This document shows positions 38,001 through 50,597 of a stretch of 64,000 nt of DNA, piece after piece. The DNA lies in the NCBI GenBank assembly GCA_033065855.1, contig JAVXUO010001376.1, positions 620,001 through 684,000 on the forward strand, given 5' to 3'. The notes beneath the pieces are model-generated. The model was given only the letters and a program-made list of their open reading frames with translations. It searched no databases and was not told the origin of the DNA. The translations under genes and the position numbers were made by a program. Each line of letters opens with the position of its first letter. Within the stretch, counting starts at the first letter, position 1. The stretch is from Escallonia rubra (taxonomy: Eukaryota; Streptophyta; Magnoliopsida; Escalloniales; Escalloniaceae).

Positions 38001-41000
38001 GACTACCACAACCCCCAACACTAGAAAGAGTGCCAGAACTACCAACAGCTAGAGTGCTCAAAAACAAAAGGATAGTCCCACCAGATCCACCTCCAGGACC
38101 TCCATTCCAGTCATCGGGAGTAAGATGCTGTTTCTTGCCAATATTTTCCCCAAAGCTTTCTCCATCAGCTCTAACTGAACCTTCAACAGATAAACTTGAC
38201 AAAGGATGTTCCCATGAACCCATTACTGCATGGAGTGAAGAACATATGAGGAATAGAAGAAAATGTAAGTTTCATTCCCCTCTCAAATCACACTGGGAGA
38301 CAAAAGACCCATGACCTTCAAGTATAACATAAACTTGAGCACAAATTTGAAACGGGCACATGCATGGATGTCCATAAATAGTAGCACAAAAGTATGCATG
38401 GATGTCCATAAATAATAGCACAAATGTATGCAAAAGTTAGAACCAGTCATCGCCATCTTGCGAAAATGAAAAACAGGTTTTGAATGACAATTGCTCAATT
38501 GTAGGAATAAAAAAGTAAAGATTCGCCTAGATGTGCATTTCACAGATAATTACAGTTATACTTGAATTACAATCTCTCAATTAGTTTCAACTGAGGGCTT
38601 TTACTAAAAACTTTATCAAATCACCTAGCAAGTGGGGACAGAGGAATCATGACAAGGCAAAGAACTACCAGACTGTTGTTTTCATTGTACAAGAATTGCC
38701 CGTTTAAAAATTATGACCTAGTGCAATAAAGACAATAACAAAGGATCACTAAGTTATTGGATAAAGAGAAACAAACGAATAAAACGTGAAGATATTTCTT
38801 GTCCACAACTGAAGTGTATATAAACACATGAGGGGGTGAAACTCGCGAACCTCAGGAGTCAAGAAGGAAGAAGCAAAAACAAAAGATCCCGCATGGGGGG
38901 AATAACAAAACTGAACACACTAAAGCAGTGTAAAAACCATCTTAAACACCTAAATGACTTAATCAACCAGGACAATTCTTCCTTAAGCCAGGAAAAAAAA
39001 GAAAGCTCAAGATTAACTGACTGAACTACTACTGCGCTCCCGCCACATTACCAAATTAAACAGAGAGGAGCCCTGTCCACCTCTTCCTGCACTCTCATGG
39101 AAGGCAAACCCCAAGCAAGCACTGCAACAACTCAGTACCGGCCGGGCATCACCCACTAGATACCAAGAGGGTAAATAACAAGCTCCAAAACTGTGTACCA
39201 TCTAAATGGTATGGTGACATAAATTTGTGAAAGTCTGCAGCTTGATAGCAGCAAAAGTACTATTAATTCATTAGTGATAGCAGTTCCACCTTTCATTACA
39301 AAGATGATTATTGTCACGTCAAAACGATAATGTTAATACTCCTCTCCCAACATGAAGTGCTAGCTTTATACTCGTTCAGTTAATGCTGTAAAGTTGAGAA
39401 CTTTTTCCCAGTTGACAGAATTGAGCTTACCTAATATACCGCCACCAGCAGTTGAACCAGCAAAACTGTCATTTCCACTTCCACTGCCTAATTCACAAGG
39501 TAAATCCGAATCACCATACGATATACCACCCTCGATAAAGGTGCCATTGTAACAGCCCTTTCCCCCTTTACCGCCATGCCCACCACCACTGCCAAGACCA
39601 TTGCTTAAAACGATTCCTCTACCCACACCTCCTTTGCAGCCTGCTCAGACACAGAACATTTAGAGTTTTAAATAAATTAGGTTCAACCATAATAATGCTT
39701 ACACCGGGAAGGACTATCTTCCGCCTCTTTTGTTTAAGTACATGAAAGACAGTTTATCTCCTTCCGAGAAGGACGATGAAAATAGGACGCCACACGTAAC
39801 ATCTAAGAGAATGATTTAGAGACCAAGATTATGATCTGGTAAAGTAGCAAGAAAAAGGGAGACATACCCATCGCAGATGTACTAATTGTTCCAAAAGACT
39901 TAACAGCAATTGTTCTTGCCCTATGGAAATGGAGAACAGATCCTTGTATAAGGCCTTCAACTAGGATATCTTCAACTCGGCAGATCTGAAGAGCAATGAA
40001 GAAAATAAAGAGCGAAAAGTTAAAAACTCAACGTACACGATGGTTACATTGCAAATTTTACAAACAGACACCTGAAGAGTGAAGGACAGCGAAGAGTTCA
40101 CGTTGCAATCTTCAGGTGGATGAAGCAATTCTACAGGACAATCTTGAAGTTCACAGTTTAGCTTTGGGGTCCTAGCATACACAAGATATAACCTTTAGTG
40201 AAGTTAAATGACAGAATGTTGAAGGGTTGTACAGCAGAACAACAAAAGAACAAACCTAAACTTACACATCATCAGTTGTGGCATTGTCTAAGGGACCACG
40301 CAAAATAGATCCTGGTCCAACCTTCATCCGAAAGAGGGGAAAAAAGAATTACTCACATGTGGTATTGAGTTATTGACGTAAACCAACTAAATATGTAGCA
40401 TGTGCATCTAAAAATAGTCACAACCTCATACCAAAAAACCAAAAAGCCGAAGAAGGACTAGGCACAAAAATAACAGATAGTTTTATAACTGCGCAATGTA
40501 TTGGCCTTTCAACTAAAATAAAGATATAAATCACATCTGTGACTTTTGGAACAGTAGACCAGGCAATCGTCCAAAGAGCGTACACGAGAAACTATAAAAC
40601 AGGAAAAGAGAAGAAGAGAAAAGAACAATAAGTAGTCGAGACCACTGAAATTATATAACATGTTTAGAGGATGGCATGATCAGCCCTTAGTGAGTTTCAG
40701 AATCAGAAGTCCACCTTCTCACCCCGCCCCATCCCCCCCAACCCACCCAACAAACACATGCGCAGACAAGAAAATACATAAAGTGAGAAACGTAAGATAA
40801 TCAGCAAGTGTTTCTTAAGCCCTTAGAGTAGTGCAAGAGTGCCTCATAGGTTTGCTCGATTTGGTTGCACTTTTTCACCTAAAAATGGCAATTACAACTA
40901 CGTGACACATGCCCATAGTTATCCAGAGCACTAGGCAAAATAGAGGCACCAATGTTATGTTATATAGAGAAATATCCTTGGTAAGTCGCTAAACTGAGTG

Positions 41001-44000
41001 GAAAAGGCCACATGATTTAATGTAAGTTTTTAACAGAATGATGTTTTCATCCGGTAACATGGTTCGAAATTAACCTGTTTTCTGCTCGAAAATATCTTCA
41101 ACCCAGTTTTAGTGCACTTTTCCCTGCAGTCCTTCACAATTTTTATCAGGTAAGTTTGTTTATCCTTTTCCAATTTGTTTCCAAACACGCGAAAAGAAAT
41201 TGGATTCTGTTTTCAGTCAATGACTGCAAGCCAGGAGAGGATAGAATAATAAAGCAGGGAAAGAAACATAAGACGGTGAACTGGGAAGTAGAGCACAGGG
41301 TTGTGTGTAGGGAGAGGGGGGGGGGAGAGGGAGGGAGGGAGGGGGAGAGAGAGAGAGAGGAATGGGCACAGTACATAGAAGAGTGAATCTCAGCAGACCT
41401 CATCCAACATTAATCAGGTGCCATGAGACCACCACAATAAATAACAACATCTTAATCAACGGATCATATCTGTAAAGTTAAAACCCAGCCTCATCTCACC
41501 TACACCAGGTGTACACCTGCAGTGATTTTACCAAATACGTGCGTGCAAAAATAAGAAAGAATCGTGTTTTTCAAAAAAGAACCAGTCTCTTTTCTCATAT
41601 AGAGCTTGATGAAACAAAAGTAAAACAGGAGACGTTGGGGGTCCCACCAAGTTGGGGATCGCAGATAAGTTGGGCGTCCGAGGTGGGACCCATGACGACA
41701 AATGACGACCAGGTCATCATGCCTTGGACCCCTACTGGGCGTCACCGGTTTGACCGCTCTGACCAGTTGAAAGTGGGCCCGGTGCTTTCCCACGTTTTTT
41801 GGCCGAAATGGGCTAGCAATAGGGTACATGCTAATCTGATTTGTGACCCTAATAGCTTGTTTGCGAGGGTTTTTTTTAGGGAGAAAGGAGAGGAAAAGAA
41901 AGGAAAGTGACTCCTTTCCTTCCTCCCTTTTCTCTAGTTTGTGAGGTTTTTTTAAGGAGAGAGAGAAGAGAAAAGGGAGGAAAGTTTGGGCTTCTTTTGT
42001 CTCTAAATCTTTCCTCCCAAAATTGGGAAGAAATGGAGAGAAAGGGAACTCTCATAAGTAACATTTTAGTAATGCCCATGTTAACCTTATGATAATGATG
42101 ATAAAATTATTTGTGACTTCTAGGTTTTAGGGTTTCTTATAGGAACTTACCATTTTACTTACAAATAAATAATGGTTGTAGATGTTAGAGTAATTAGACT
42201 TGGATATTGGGATGCTTGTAGTCAACTCACAGCTATTTTTGTTTTTTCTACTGTGACGTTAATCAGTGATGTAAGGCTTATTACATTAGACTCATTAGTG
42301 TGGTATATACTTTGTATGATGTCATTGATGACTAATTTGTTTCCCCGTCAAAATAATGTTCTTTTTTAAGACCATACATTCAAAGCCGTTGTTAGAATTA
42401 TCACAATGTAGTATAAGGGTATATACATAATCGGATGTCTTTTTTTTTCTTTTCTGCTGAACTCACAAACAAGGGAAAGGAATAATAAGAATAAATTGTC
42501 TTCCCTTCTCTTCCTTTCCTTTCTCTTCCTTTCTTTTCTTTTCTCTCATTTCAAAACTCACAAACAGGCTATAAATGTCCCTCTACCAAAAGAACATCCT
42601 AAGGAACTTGATAAGGGAGATGACCTGCAATGATGAAGACGATGCCCCTCACTGGACCAAAGACAGCCAAACTCAGAGATAAAGCCAAGCTCATCTTGAC
42701 GCCGGGGACAGTAGAGAAGTAGGTTTACTCAGATATATGGGTATAGGCTTGCTTTGACTCGACACCAAGTGCAAGTAAAATAACTATATTGGTGACAAGT
42801 CTAACAATGCGTCGGCACCACTAAGGAAAAATCAAGTATAAATACTACCTGGTCTGACTGGATGTGTATACCCTATATACAGAGAGATGTAGAAAAAGAA
42901 TATCCATTCTTCAAACAAAATGCCGTAGTCAACTAGATTGCTCCATGCAGCATATAGTTATGATCAAATCATTCACTTCATGCAGAAAAGAACTTCGGTG
43001 CAGAAGACTATTTAACACAAGTATGTCTACGATAATATAACAAAGAACGTAGAATAAATCAGCAATATGATGTGTCACTCCATGTCCTGAACCATAAGTC
43101 ACCAGCATTAAGAAGGCCTGTGTAGGATACGAACCAGAAGATATATAGCTTCACCAAACAAAACTCCTATTCTCCAAGTTATATAGATTGTTATCGACGG
43201 GTAAGTAGGATAAATTTAACGTAAAGTGAATCTTACAAGTGATTGCAATTCTAAAATGATAAGATCAGATTCCTCAATTACGATATATGTACAATGAAGT
43301 TAACAAATTTCTCAAAAAGTCACAAAAAATAACTAACTGTGGTAAGGCGTCTGCTTACATTGATACTGTAGAATAGTGATAACACAAGACGTTGAGCTTC
43401 AATACAATTTCCCGGCCCCGACAAATTTAATAAACCTTGTCCATGAACTCCAAGATTTGCATTAGAATGAATGACAGATGATTCCTGTGAGAAAATTTTA
43501 CTACAGCAGGTCATATATGAATGCATCTTGAGCGACACACCATAGAAAACATAAAACTAAGGGTATGTCAAACACCTTGAGGACGATAAGATTACTAGCC
43601 TCAAGCCAGGATGTCTCAACATTTTCATCTCCGCCACCATCTATAAGCATCTTTGAATTCCACATCAAAAACATTTTCACGGACATACGGAGAGCTCCAT
43701 AAACCTGCAATTATTACTACATGTGATGAGACAAGTATGTTTCCATACTGGGGACCTCGATAACAATAGACAATTTTGTAAGATGAACCTACTAGATCAA
43801 CTGCAACAAATAAATATATGCACTTAGTTCTTCATACTAAAACATATAAGTGAATGTGCAGAAATAAACAACATACAAGGTCATAAAGAGATAACATAAC
43901 AAAAAGGGGCCACGTTATTATGCCAAGAGAAACATTGGGTTGTTCCTTACCTTTATTACGGAATCACTCATTAACAGCTCTTCTGCCAATAATTCGAATT

Positions 44001-47000
44001 CAGATAGAGGATAATGTGCTAGCCCGAAACTCAATATTCCACCACACAAGAGACTAATCTGTCCTTGGACCTAAATGATGCATCATAAGAGATGCTGAAC
44101 CAGATCAGCACAAACAAGATAATATTATTGCCAAAAAGTAGAACCTACATATGAATTAAATCACGAAAAGGCAAAGGTAATGCTTAAAAGCATTAGACTG
44201 AATCTTTTGAATTGCAAATAGGCATCACTATCGTACATCAAATCCAGCACAAACAAGAAAATTCATGGAGATATGTAACATGAGCCATTTCTTCAAGTAT
44301 TAACAACTTGTTACAGGCTTTAGGTAACTAATGAGTAATGATGACGACAGATAGTGTTCCAAGGCACCAAAAGGTGAAGTTCAGCATTTAAACATATTTT
44401 TCATGAAGGAATAACTCTCTACAAGACTTAGCTCACCTCAAATTCTATATCAAAGATGACATGATTGGAAAAGGAGGAGCAAAAAATCAACTCAAGAAAA
44501 GATGTTGCAACTTCTAATTAGGGGTTGCATTTCCTCAAAGACATCTAGAGGCATTCGTCCTGAGTACGAGGATGAAGCACAATAGAGTCACATTAGAGCA
44601 GCACACGTTTTGACAGGCTGCACAACTAATAAATAGAACATCAAGAACATATCTATGGCTGGAAAAGTAGATTATGCAGTAAATGTCTTTTACAAGAATA
44701 AATCAAAACATTACTAAAATGTTTGGTTAGGGCACCTCCTTGGTGCGGGGCTTCTCCATGTCTTTGGTTTTCACCCTCTTGGGCCTCTCTTTCAAATAAC
44801 TTATTACTTAGCAAAAAAACAAATATCGCATTAAGGAAAGTAAGAAACAGTAAGACGTTAAAAGTATAACCAAAAAAAGAAAAATTGCAATAAAAAAACA
44901 GTTTTACTTGAGTTGGCGACCTGTAATAAGGAGTGAATAACATAAGTGTACCAGTAACAAAAAGAGATGGGATCCATATCGAGGAAATGCCAAAACTAGC
45001 GTCATATCGGAAACATGTAAGAATTTTCTAACTTTATTGGAAAAAACCTAATTAGATCTAATAATTGTCCAAAAAAAACCCAATGCCCTTGTTTTTCTTT
45101 ATAGTGTCTCAGTAATCGTATGTCAGCTAACTCGCTACCTAATACCTTCCATATCACAAATTTGTCACTCCATGCCTTTCTATCCTGTTGAACAGCATTC
45201 CAGTTCAATACACAGGTCCATTTAAAGACTCACAAGTTTCACCATCCAACAAGCAAGACCAAGATTGGATGGCTTGGATTTCAACTTGCACGCGGGTGAA
45301 CAAAAGTTGCAAGATCAAACAATGAATTGGCCTGTGTGGAGCGTTACTTCCCAAAGTTAAAGGCCAACGGGTCAATTCCTTCAGCGAATTGCATATGCCA
45401 GATCAGACAACATACACAAATTGAATGTGTTAATGCGTGTGAAACACAAAAAGCTCGGAAGAAGATTAAGCTTGAAACACTCCTTTGGTACAAAGGATTT
45501 CTATATCAAAAAGCCGAATCACTATATACTACAGACTTTGGTACATAAATTTTGAGTTTGCCTTAGCACATAAGGATTTCTATATCAGAAACCAAAAACC
45601 CGAGACCAACCAAGAAAAAAAATAATCTTGAGTGCATCGACAGAGGTGGAAAATTGGAAATAAAGAGCAAAAATTCACTGACCTGGACACGACTCCAAAG
45701 CAATGGAACAGCGGCCTTGGCATGATTTTGAATATAAACATTCGTCATAAGAGGCTGATACGGAAACTCCATAAGAAGTGTGTCTGTATCTGTTGACATG
45801 TTGTGATTGCTGACAATAAGGCTTCGTGGAACAGCATCATAGAAAGTCCCTGCAGCACCTGAATTTTCTGGACAGCCAAGACTCTTCCCGCCTGCAAACA
45901 AGAGAATGACTCTTATGAGTGACCAAAAAGGCTACGCTATTTATAAGCAGCAACTTACCAAACCAACTCATACAACAAATGATCAACACAACAATACTAC
46001 CTTCGATATAAAGAAACACGAAAAATAAATAATAGAAGTAATGCAACAAACTAAAAACAGCTATGCATGTACCCTCCCCCTCTCTCACGTTAAACAAAAG
46101 CAGACAGCTATCAGTATTCACAGCTTCTAAAATAACCCAATTTCTGAAAAAGCTATTCCCTTAAGCACACAACCAGAATGTAAACATGTACGATGTCACA
46201 TTTCAAGAAAAAATGGATCAGGTCCCTTTGATAAGCCTAAATTGGAGCCCCACCATCCTATCTTCCATTGAGCAAGTGATCAAATATTTCTACTCTTGCA
46301 TTCCCGTTAAGCCACTTTCTGTAAACACGATCCAAAACCAGCAGACTACATGGCTGCCTAAATCCATTGAGCAAGTGATCAAATATTTCTACTCTTGCAT
46401 TCCCGTTAAGCCACTTTCTGTAAACACGATCCAAAACCAGCAGACTACATGGCTGCCTAAATATTTCATCATATTTATGCATACTTTAAATTTTTGCGGT
46501 GTCTGAAATCTGAACTAGTTTTAGAAAATGCTGTCTGGTGTCCTTTCGGTGCCAGACAGACAGAAGGTTCACGAAACACACAGACAGTAACAAAGTTGGA
46601 CATGCTATTCAGAATTCATGGTCAAATAGTAGTACATCATGTAGTAGCCAATAAAGTTCTGAAATTGTCGGGAAAGAGAGATTGTTTGATTAAAAATATA
46701 ACTTACGGATATCCTTCTCAAAAATAGTACCCTCTTATCAAGTATCCACACCCAATATGGGAACTTTTCAATTCAAAATGCGGTATGCCGGTATCCTATG
46801 ATCTGAGGGGTTAGATATATTGCGACGCGTTCACAGCTGATACAAGTATCTAGGTCTACAAAGTACCCAAGTCCTTGTAACAATTACTATCATCTTGAAA
46901 ATACAATTAAAAAGATCTTAGGGTCCTACCATGAGCAAATATCTTAGGTTCATCGTGCCTGCTAAACACGTCAACAGAAACTCTTCCACCTCCCCCACCA

Positions 47001-49528
47001 GCGAAACCATTCCCTCCACAAGTACTTATCCTGCCACTTCCAGTCCTGCACTTCAAATTAAGATATTAAACAAATGAAAACATGTATTGCACATAAAATA
47101 GAAATCAAGGTAGACCAAGCACAAAGCTAGACTTGGGAAATATGAAGCATACAGCATACCTCATGTAGACACTCATACGGGCATAATTTCATACATAACC
47201 GTTATCTGATTTCCTTATATGAGCATGTACACCTGATTACACGGATAAGTAGGAACTCAAAAGTGCAAATAGGCATGAGCCTAGTCCTGCAAGGCTCAAT
47301 GCGCACTGACAAAAATATCTTTAATAGCCTAAGTGCACTCAACAACATAACAGCATAAGAGGCGAACATAGTTTTTCTGGACTCAATGCTGACAGAGGCA
47401 AAAAAATCGTAAGCTAAGTGCCATGTGCTTCATAAGACGCAAACCAGATAAAGTAAAGCACATGTGTGCTTAATATGTATCTTACATGCACAATGGAGCA
47501 AATCAGAACATGCAAACAATATTCAGCAGAGAAAAAGAGTTCGATTATTAACTGCCCTGATCAGCAAGATATATGTTGTTATATACATTATCTATAAACG
47601 AAAATATGTAGCACAACACAACAGCCAAATACATGTGGATATATACTTTATGTTTGCACTTATATTCAAAAACAGCAGCTCTAGGTGGAGGAGGGTTGTT
47701 TGGCTTCAATAGCCGTACCCTTCTTGGCTATTTCTGCACCTTAGAGAAACTTGTCCATGAATTCCCACATTTTCCCCTTCTTTTCTTTAAAAATCTCTGT
47801 TCTTTTTCGTCTTTCTTTCCTTCTAGGTTTCTCTCTCCATGAATCTCCACTTCAGCAATCTAAGTCTAACCAACAGCCACTACCAAGCCACCGATCACCA
47901 CTATCACTTATTTTTTGTCCCAATGGGAATAAGTTGTTGCTTATCTCAGTCTTAATCCACCCCAGCACCGTGTCAATTGAAATTCTTTCTCAAAACTCCA
48001 ACCCCATTCACTAGCACCAAGATTATCTCACACGACAGATATCCCGCACCAAGACTATCTCACCATAGATACTATCACCGATATAATTTGCCATAGTAGT
48101 TAGTCACTGGCACTGACCAATCAAAAACCATCTTTTAATTCCTGGAAGGACTAAGAGGCCGTTATGGGGGATGTAACCTGTGCAAGGAGAGTATGGTGGT
48201 TCAATTGATGAGTTCGTAAAATAGCAATGGGGTTTGGATCAGAGAAGGGAAGAAAAGAGGTCGGCAGAAAACATAGAGCACAAGAAGGTAGGGGCAGTTT
48301 GGAAGTTCGAGAATTATTCTATATAAGGGTGGGCATTTAGCCAGAAAGGGTGCAGGTTGGTATCCATATGGGATGGCACTATACAAATCCATTCTTCCTT
48401 ACTTGAAGTAACTTCTACCTAATGTGCACGAGTACTAAAAGTAGGTAACCATACGAGGTTAACTAAAGCTCACACTGATGTAATGAATATAGAATCCAAA
48501 CAAACACAAACCATATAGTGTAGTGAAAAAAGATATAATGTCTATTAGAGGATAAGAGAACGTGTAGAACTCGCCACTGAAATAGACAACAGAAATCCCA
48601 AAACAATTCATTTGCAAAGATGAATAACATATCAATATTGCATGTTCAAGTAATATCAAGCCATGTTCCAAAATTAGAAAACAGTCAAAAGGCAAAGAAA
48701 TTACATCTTATAAGCTTTGATGAAGATGCTGCCACCCGACCCACCTCCGCCCTTGGGACCGCCATCACCCCCATCAGCCAACAAGCTCCCGTTCACCTCA
48801 ACAAACCTCTCCACCACCATCATCACCCTCTCGCCCCCTCCACCACCATAATCCACCTCCTTGCTCGTGGACCCACCCTTACTCCCGTAACTCCAGGGCT
48901 TATCCAGGGACGACCACAAGTACGCATCCCCGCCCCACACATCCTCCGGGAGCTTTCCCTTGTCGGTCAGGCAGCACGCCCCACGCCCCCCGTAACCCCC
49001 GCCTGCCCCGTCCACCCCCTGCGGCGTCCCGCTCGTCTGGTCCGGCGGCTTGCCCCCCAAACCCGTTGTATTCACCACCGAACCGTTCTCAAAGCTCGCA
49101 TTGTTCGAAACTAGGTCAAATGTGCCAACCAAAACGGCACCATTTTCACCCAAAACAAAATTACCACTAACATTAACAGCAAATTCGCAACCGGTAAACG
49201 AACAGAACACGGTTACATTGGGGAGGATGTAAAAATTGCCCTTCCCTTGTATGTACACGTTCTTGGACAGGTTCAAATTGGTGACTATTTGACAGGTGGT
49301 GTCGATGGACCCCACGCCGCCGAGATCGTCCTCGCAGGACACCGACGGGGGGTGGGGCGGCGGCGGGGGCGGCGCCGGAGGGGAGTAGTCCTGGTGGAAG
49401 AGAGCCAAGAATTCTTCGTCGGCGGCGGAGGAAGTGGTGTTATTAGGGTTGGTGAGGGTGGGGGTGGTCGTCGTCGCCGTCGCCGTTAGTATCAGCAGTA
49501 AGATGGTGAGAGGGAGTGTGGGAGCCAT
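26026..49528 (-). CDS. Large glycine-rich secreted/membrane protein (At4g32920/At5g11700 family)
   Basis: Twenty-two coding exons, minus strand, listed 5' to 3': 49528-48705, 47045-46930, 45891-45683, 44070-43951, 43704-43576, 43484-43359, 40321-40266, 40171-40072, 39985-39868, 39640-39431, 38225-37889, 30731-30638, 30282-30174, 29975-29704, 29565-29438, 29248-29014, 28231-28043, 27921-27635, 27033-26844, 26738-26496, 26346-26267, 26173-26026. Every junction is GT-AG, the phases close, and the product is 1,439 residues. Residues 1-20 are a signal peptide and 50-61 are proline-rich. Glycine-rich blocks recur to about residue 800, with many Asn-X-Ser/Thr sites. A Cys-rich segment (about 801-871, CPKGLYGIFCEECP...) resembles the region that earned relatives an ephrin-receptor-like label. 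Hydrophobic segments lie at about 886-906, 1007-1024, several in 1284-1340, and about 1353-1372. The end reads SLYSKDFEVFWQS, as in relatives. Biochemical function is unknown. Intron 11 is 7.2 kb and transposon-rich. Confidence 0.93.
31735..32105 (+). mobile_element. RTE-type LINE 3' end in intron 11
   Basis: In the plus sense this is the C-terminal part of an RTE-clade LINE ORF: LRWFGHIQRRPSNT, then VKRGRGRPRITWGEVLEKG, then IRVAEPTSLGQ after frame changes. These blocks are diagnostic of the plant RTE reverse transcriptase tail. The copy has stops and is 5'-truncated, as RTE copies usually are. Its TA-rich 3' end runs straight into the MULE-like element that begins at 32118. Confidence 0.75.
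32118..33170. mobile_element. MULE-like non-autonomous transposon in intron 11
   Basis: The left end starts GGGGACTGATCCAC and the reverse complement of the right end starts GGGGCTTGATCCAC. Similarity continues inward to GGGAAAGCCCC on both sides. The length is 1,053 bases. The flanking nine bases (32109-32117 and 33171-33179) match at seven of nine, consistent with a Mutator-type 9-bp target duplication. The interior has a CCGCCA-rich patch (32410-32560) and no transposase frame. It inserted at the 3' tail of the RTE relic, so it is the younger of the two. Confidence 0.75.
33171..35875. other. Intron 11 of the glycine-rich gene, unremarkable part
   Basis: AT-rich intron sequence with no open frame of protein-like character. 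No transposon termini were recognised. The phases of exons 11 and 12 close without any extra exon here. Confidence 0.5.
35876..36600. repeat. Diverged tandem repeat, period about 295 bp
   Basis: Three similar segments begin near 35876, 36172 and 36466, so the spacing is about 295 bases. Shared words include GGACCCAA.TCCAC, CCCCACC, a CTAG.CAAGTAGGT-like block, and TCTTTTAAGGCAAATCT in the first and third copies. The between-block sequence (GACCATTATTGGACAATAC versus GCCATTGTTTGATAATACG) also matches. The third copy ends TCCCACATCCG. A fourth, isolated copy lies at 25066-25135 outside the intron, so the family is dispersed in this genome. Confidence 0.65.
36601..37888. other. Intron 11, part next to exon 11
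   Basis: AT-rich. Near 36710-36830 and 37335-37390 there are repeated GGACAC/GTGTC words, which may be ends of an old insertion. I could not define an element. Nothing coding is supported. Confidence 0.4.
38362..38429. repeat. 34-bp tandem pair
   Basis: A unit starting GCATGGATGTCCATAAATA occurs at 38362 and again at 38396 with two or three differences. It lies in the intron between exons 11 and 10 of the glycine-rich gene. Confidence 0.75.
41311..41362. repeat. Purine-only GGGAGA tract
   Basis: An almost pure G/A run on the plus strand in the large intron between exons 7 and 6 of the glycine-rich gene. It is simple-sequence DNA and supports no coding call. Confidence 0.8.
41852..42576. mobile_element. 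Nested or doubled hAT-like MITEs
   Basis: The outer ends read TAGCTTGTTTGCGAG and, from the right, TAGCCTGTTTGTGAG. A second inner pair lies about 80-95 bases inward (CTAGTTTGTGAGG near 41935 and CTCACAAACAAGGGA near 42462). Each terminus is followed by GGAGAGAAAAGG-type purine sequence on the left and its complement on the right. This is the pattern expected if one copy inserted into another, or if the ends were duplicated. No transposase is present. Confidence 0.6.
46265..46462. repeat. Perfect 99-bp tandem duplication
   Basis: A 99-base unit beginning CCATTGAGCAAGTGATC at 46265 is repeated exactly from 46364 to 46462. I see no difference between the copies. It lies in the intron between exons 3 and 2 of the glycine-rich gene. 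Because 99 is a multiple of three, open frames run through both copies on each strand, but the sequence is not part of the protein. Confidence 0.9.
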
Positions 49529-49638
49529 TCACTGGCGTGACATTCATCACAGTGAGCGGTTGGGATTGGGTTGCATTTGGGGAGTTTGTCGGAACCGGTG
49601 GTGCCGGCAGCCTGTGCGCCTCAGTTCAGGTAAATAGA

Positions 49639-49673
<35 letters not shown>
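49639..49673 (-). repeat. Compound CT/GT microsatellite in the 5' leader of the glycine-rich gene
   Basis: About 12 CT units followed by five GT units on the plus strand, so CA then GA in the sense of the gene. It starts 110 bases upstream of the initiation codon, probably in the 5' untranslated region. Such GA/CT tracts are common near plant transcription starts. Confidence 0.8.
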
Positions 49674-50588
49674 CGCTCGCGCGTGGAAGTGAGGGTTGTG
49701 TGGGAAAATAGGGAGTGAAAACCCTAGAGAATGATTCGTGGGATTTGGAGTTGGATTGGATTGAATTGAATTGAAGAGTGTCGAGAGAGAGAAAGAGGTG
49801 ACAGGAGGAGGGCAGCAAAAGCAGAAGAATAAAGGCGGGGGAGAGGGTTGGTTACGCCGAGGATGGTGAAAGGTAGTAATCAGAGAGAGAAAATGGAGAT
49901 TATGGAATGGGGCTCTAACTTTAGGATCAATGAGAGAGAGTTTATGCTGAATGAATGAGTTTCTATAATAATAATAATAATCCCCTAATTTTGACTTTCT
50001 AAGGAAGCTGATGGGTACAATCCTATTACTAGCTAGTAATTTCCAATTTTGATTCAATTCTTCTTGCTTTTATTCTTCGATTCATTTGTTATTTTTGGAA
50101 AATAAAATAGCGTCAGTAGTTTTTTTTTATGTCTGATTCTAAAAATTATCTGAATTTCAATTCTTGCTTTATCAAGTGAGAAATACTCGATGGATTACGC
50201 TTTCTTTTCCTAAAACTCTTAACTCGATAGCTTCTTTCTTGTTTGTACGCTACTTTTTATGATCAACTATGTCAAAGAAGTAAAAGGGATCGACTCCATT
50301 AGATCTCACCACTTGTGCACTATTTAAGATCTCCTCTTTCAATTAATTGATTCTTTCACAATCAAAAGAAAAGTCAAAACCAAATCTATAAATGATTATG
50401 ACTTTCCAAAACTTGTGCTAGCCACCACCGTCTATGACGAGTTGGTCAAGAATCATTCCCTCCCTCTTCTCGTGCACCACCTATGTAAAAGGAAGGAATA
50501 AATTAATTTAAAGTGTATTTGAATATGTTATTTAATCTTTAAAGTGGGGGGAAAAAATACAGCATGATAAGAGCAATTGAAATAAGGA
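49674..50588. other. Presumed promoter region of the glycine-rich gene
   Basis: Sequence upstream of the glycine-rich gene. A 143-codon open frame here (49626-50057, minus) spans the microsatellite and has no domain. No TATA element can be assigned with confidence. Confidence 0.4.
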
Positions 50589-50597
50589 TCTTAGTTA

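Noticed and set aside
46186-46506. 106-codon frame with an internal 33-residue repeat
   Set aside because: The repeat comes from the intronic 99-bp tandem duplication; both strands stay open only because 99 is divisible by three.
48620-49114. 164-codon plus-strand frame rich in His and Pro
   Set aside because: Antisense to the glycine-rich first exon of the large minus-strand gene.
49626-50057. 143-codon minus-strand frame upstream of the glycine-rich gene
   Set aside because: Made largely of CT/GA microsatellite and leader sequence, in a region expected to be 5' untranslated; no domain.
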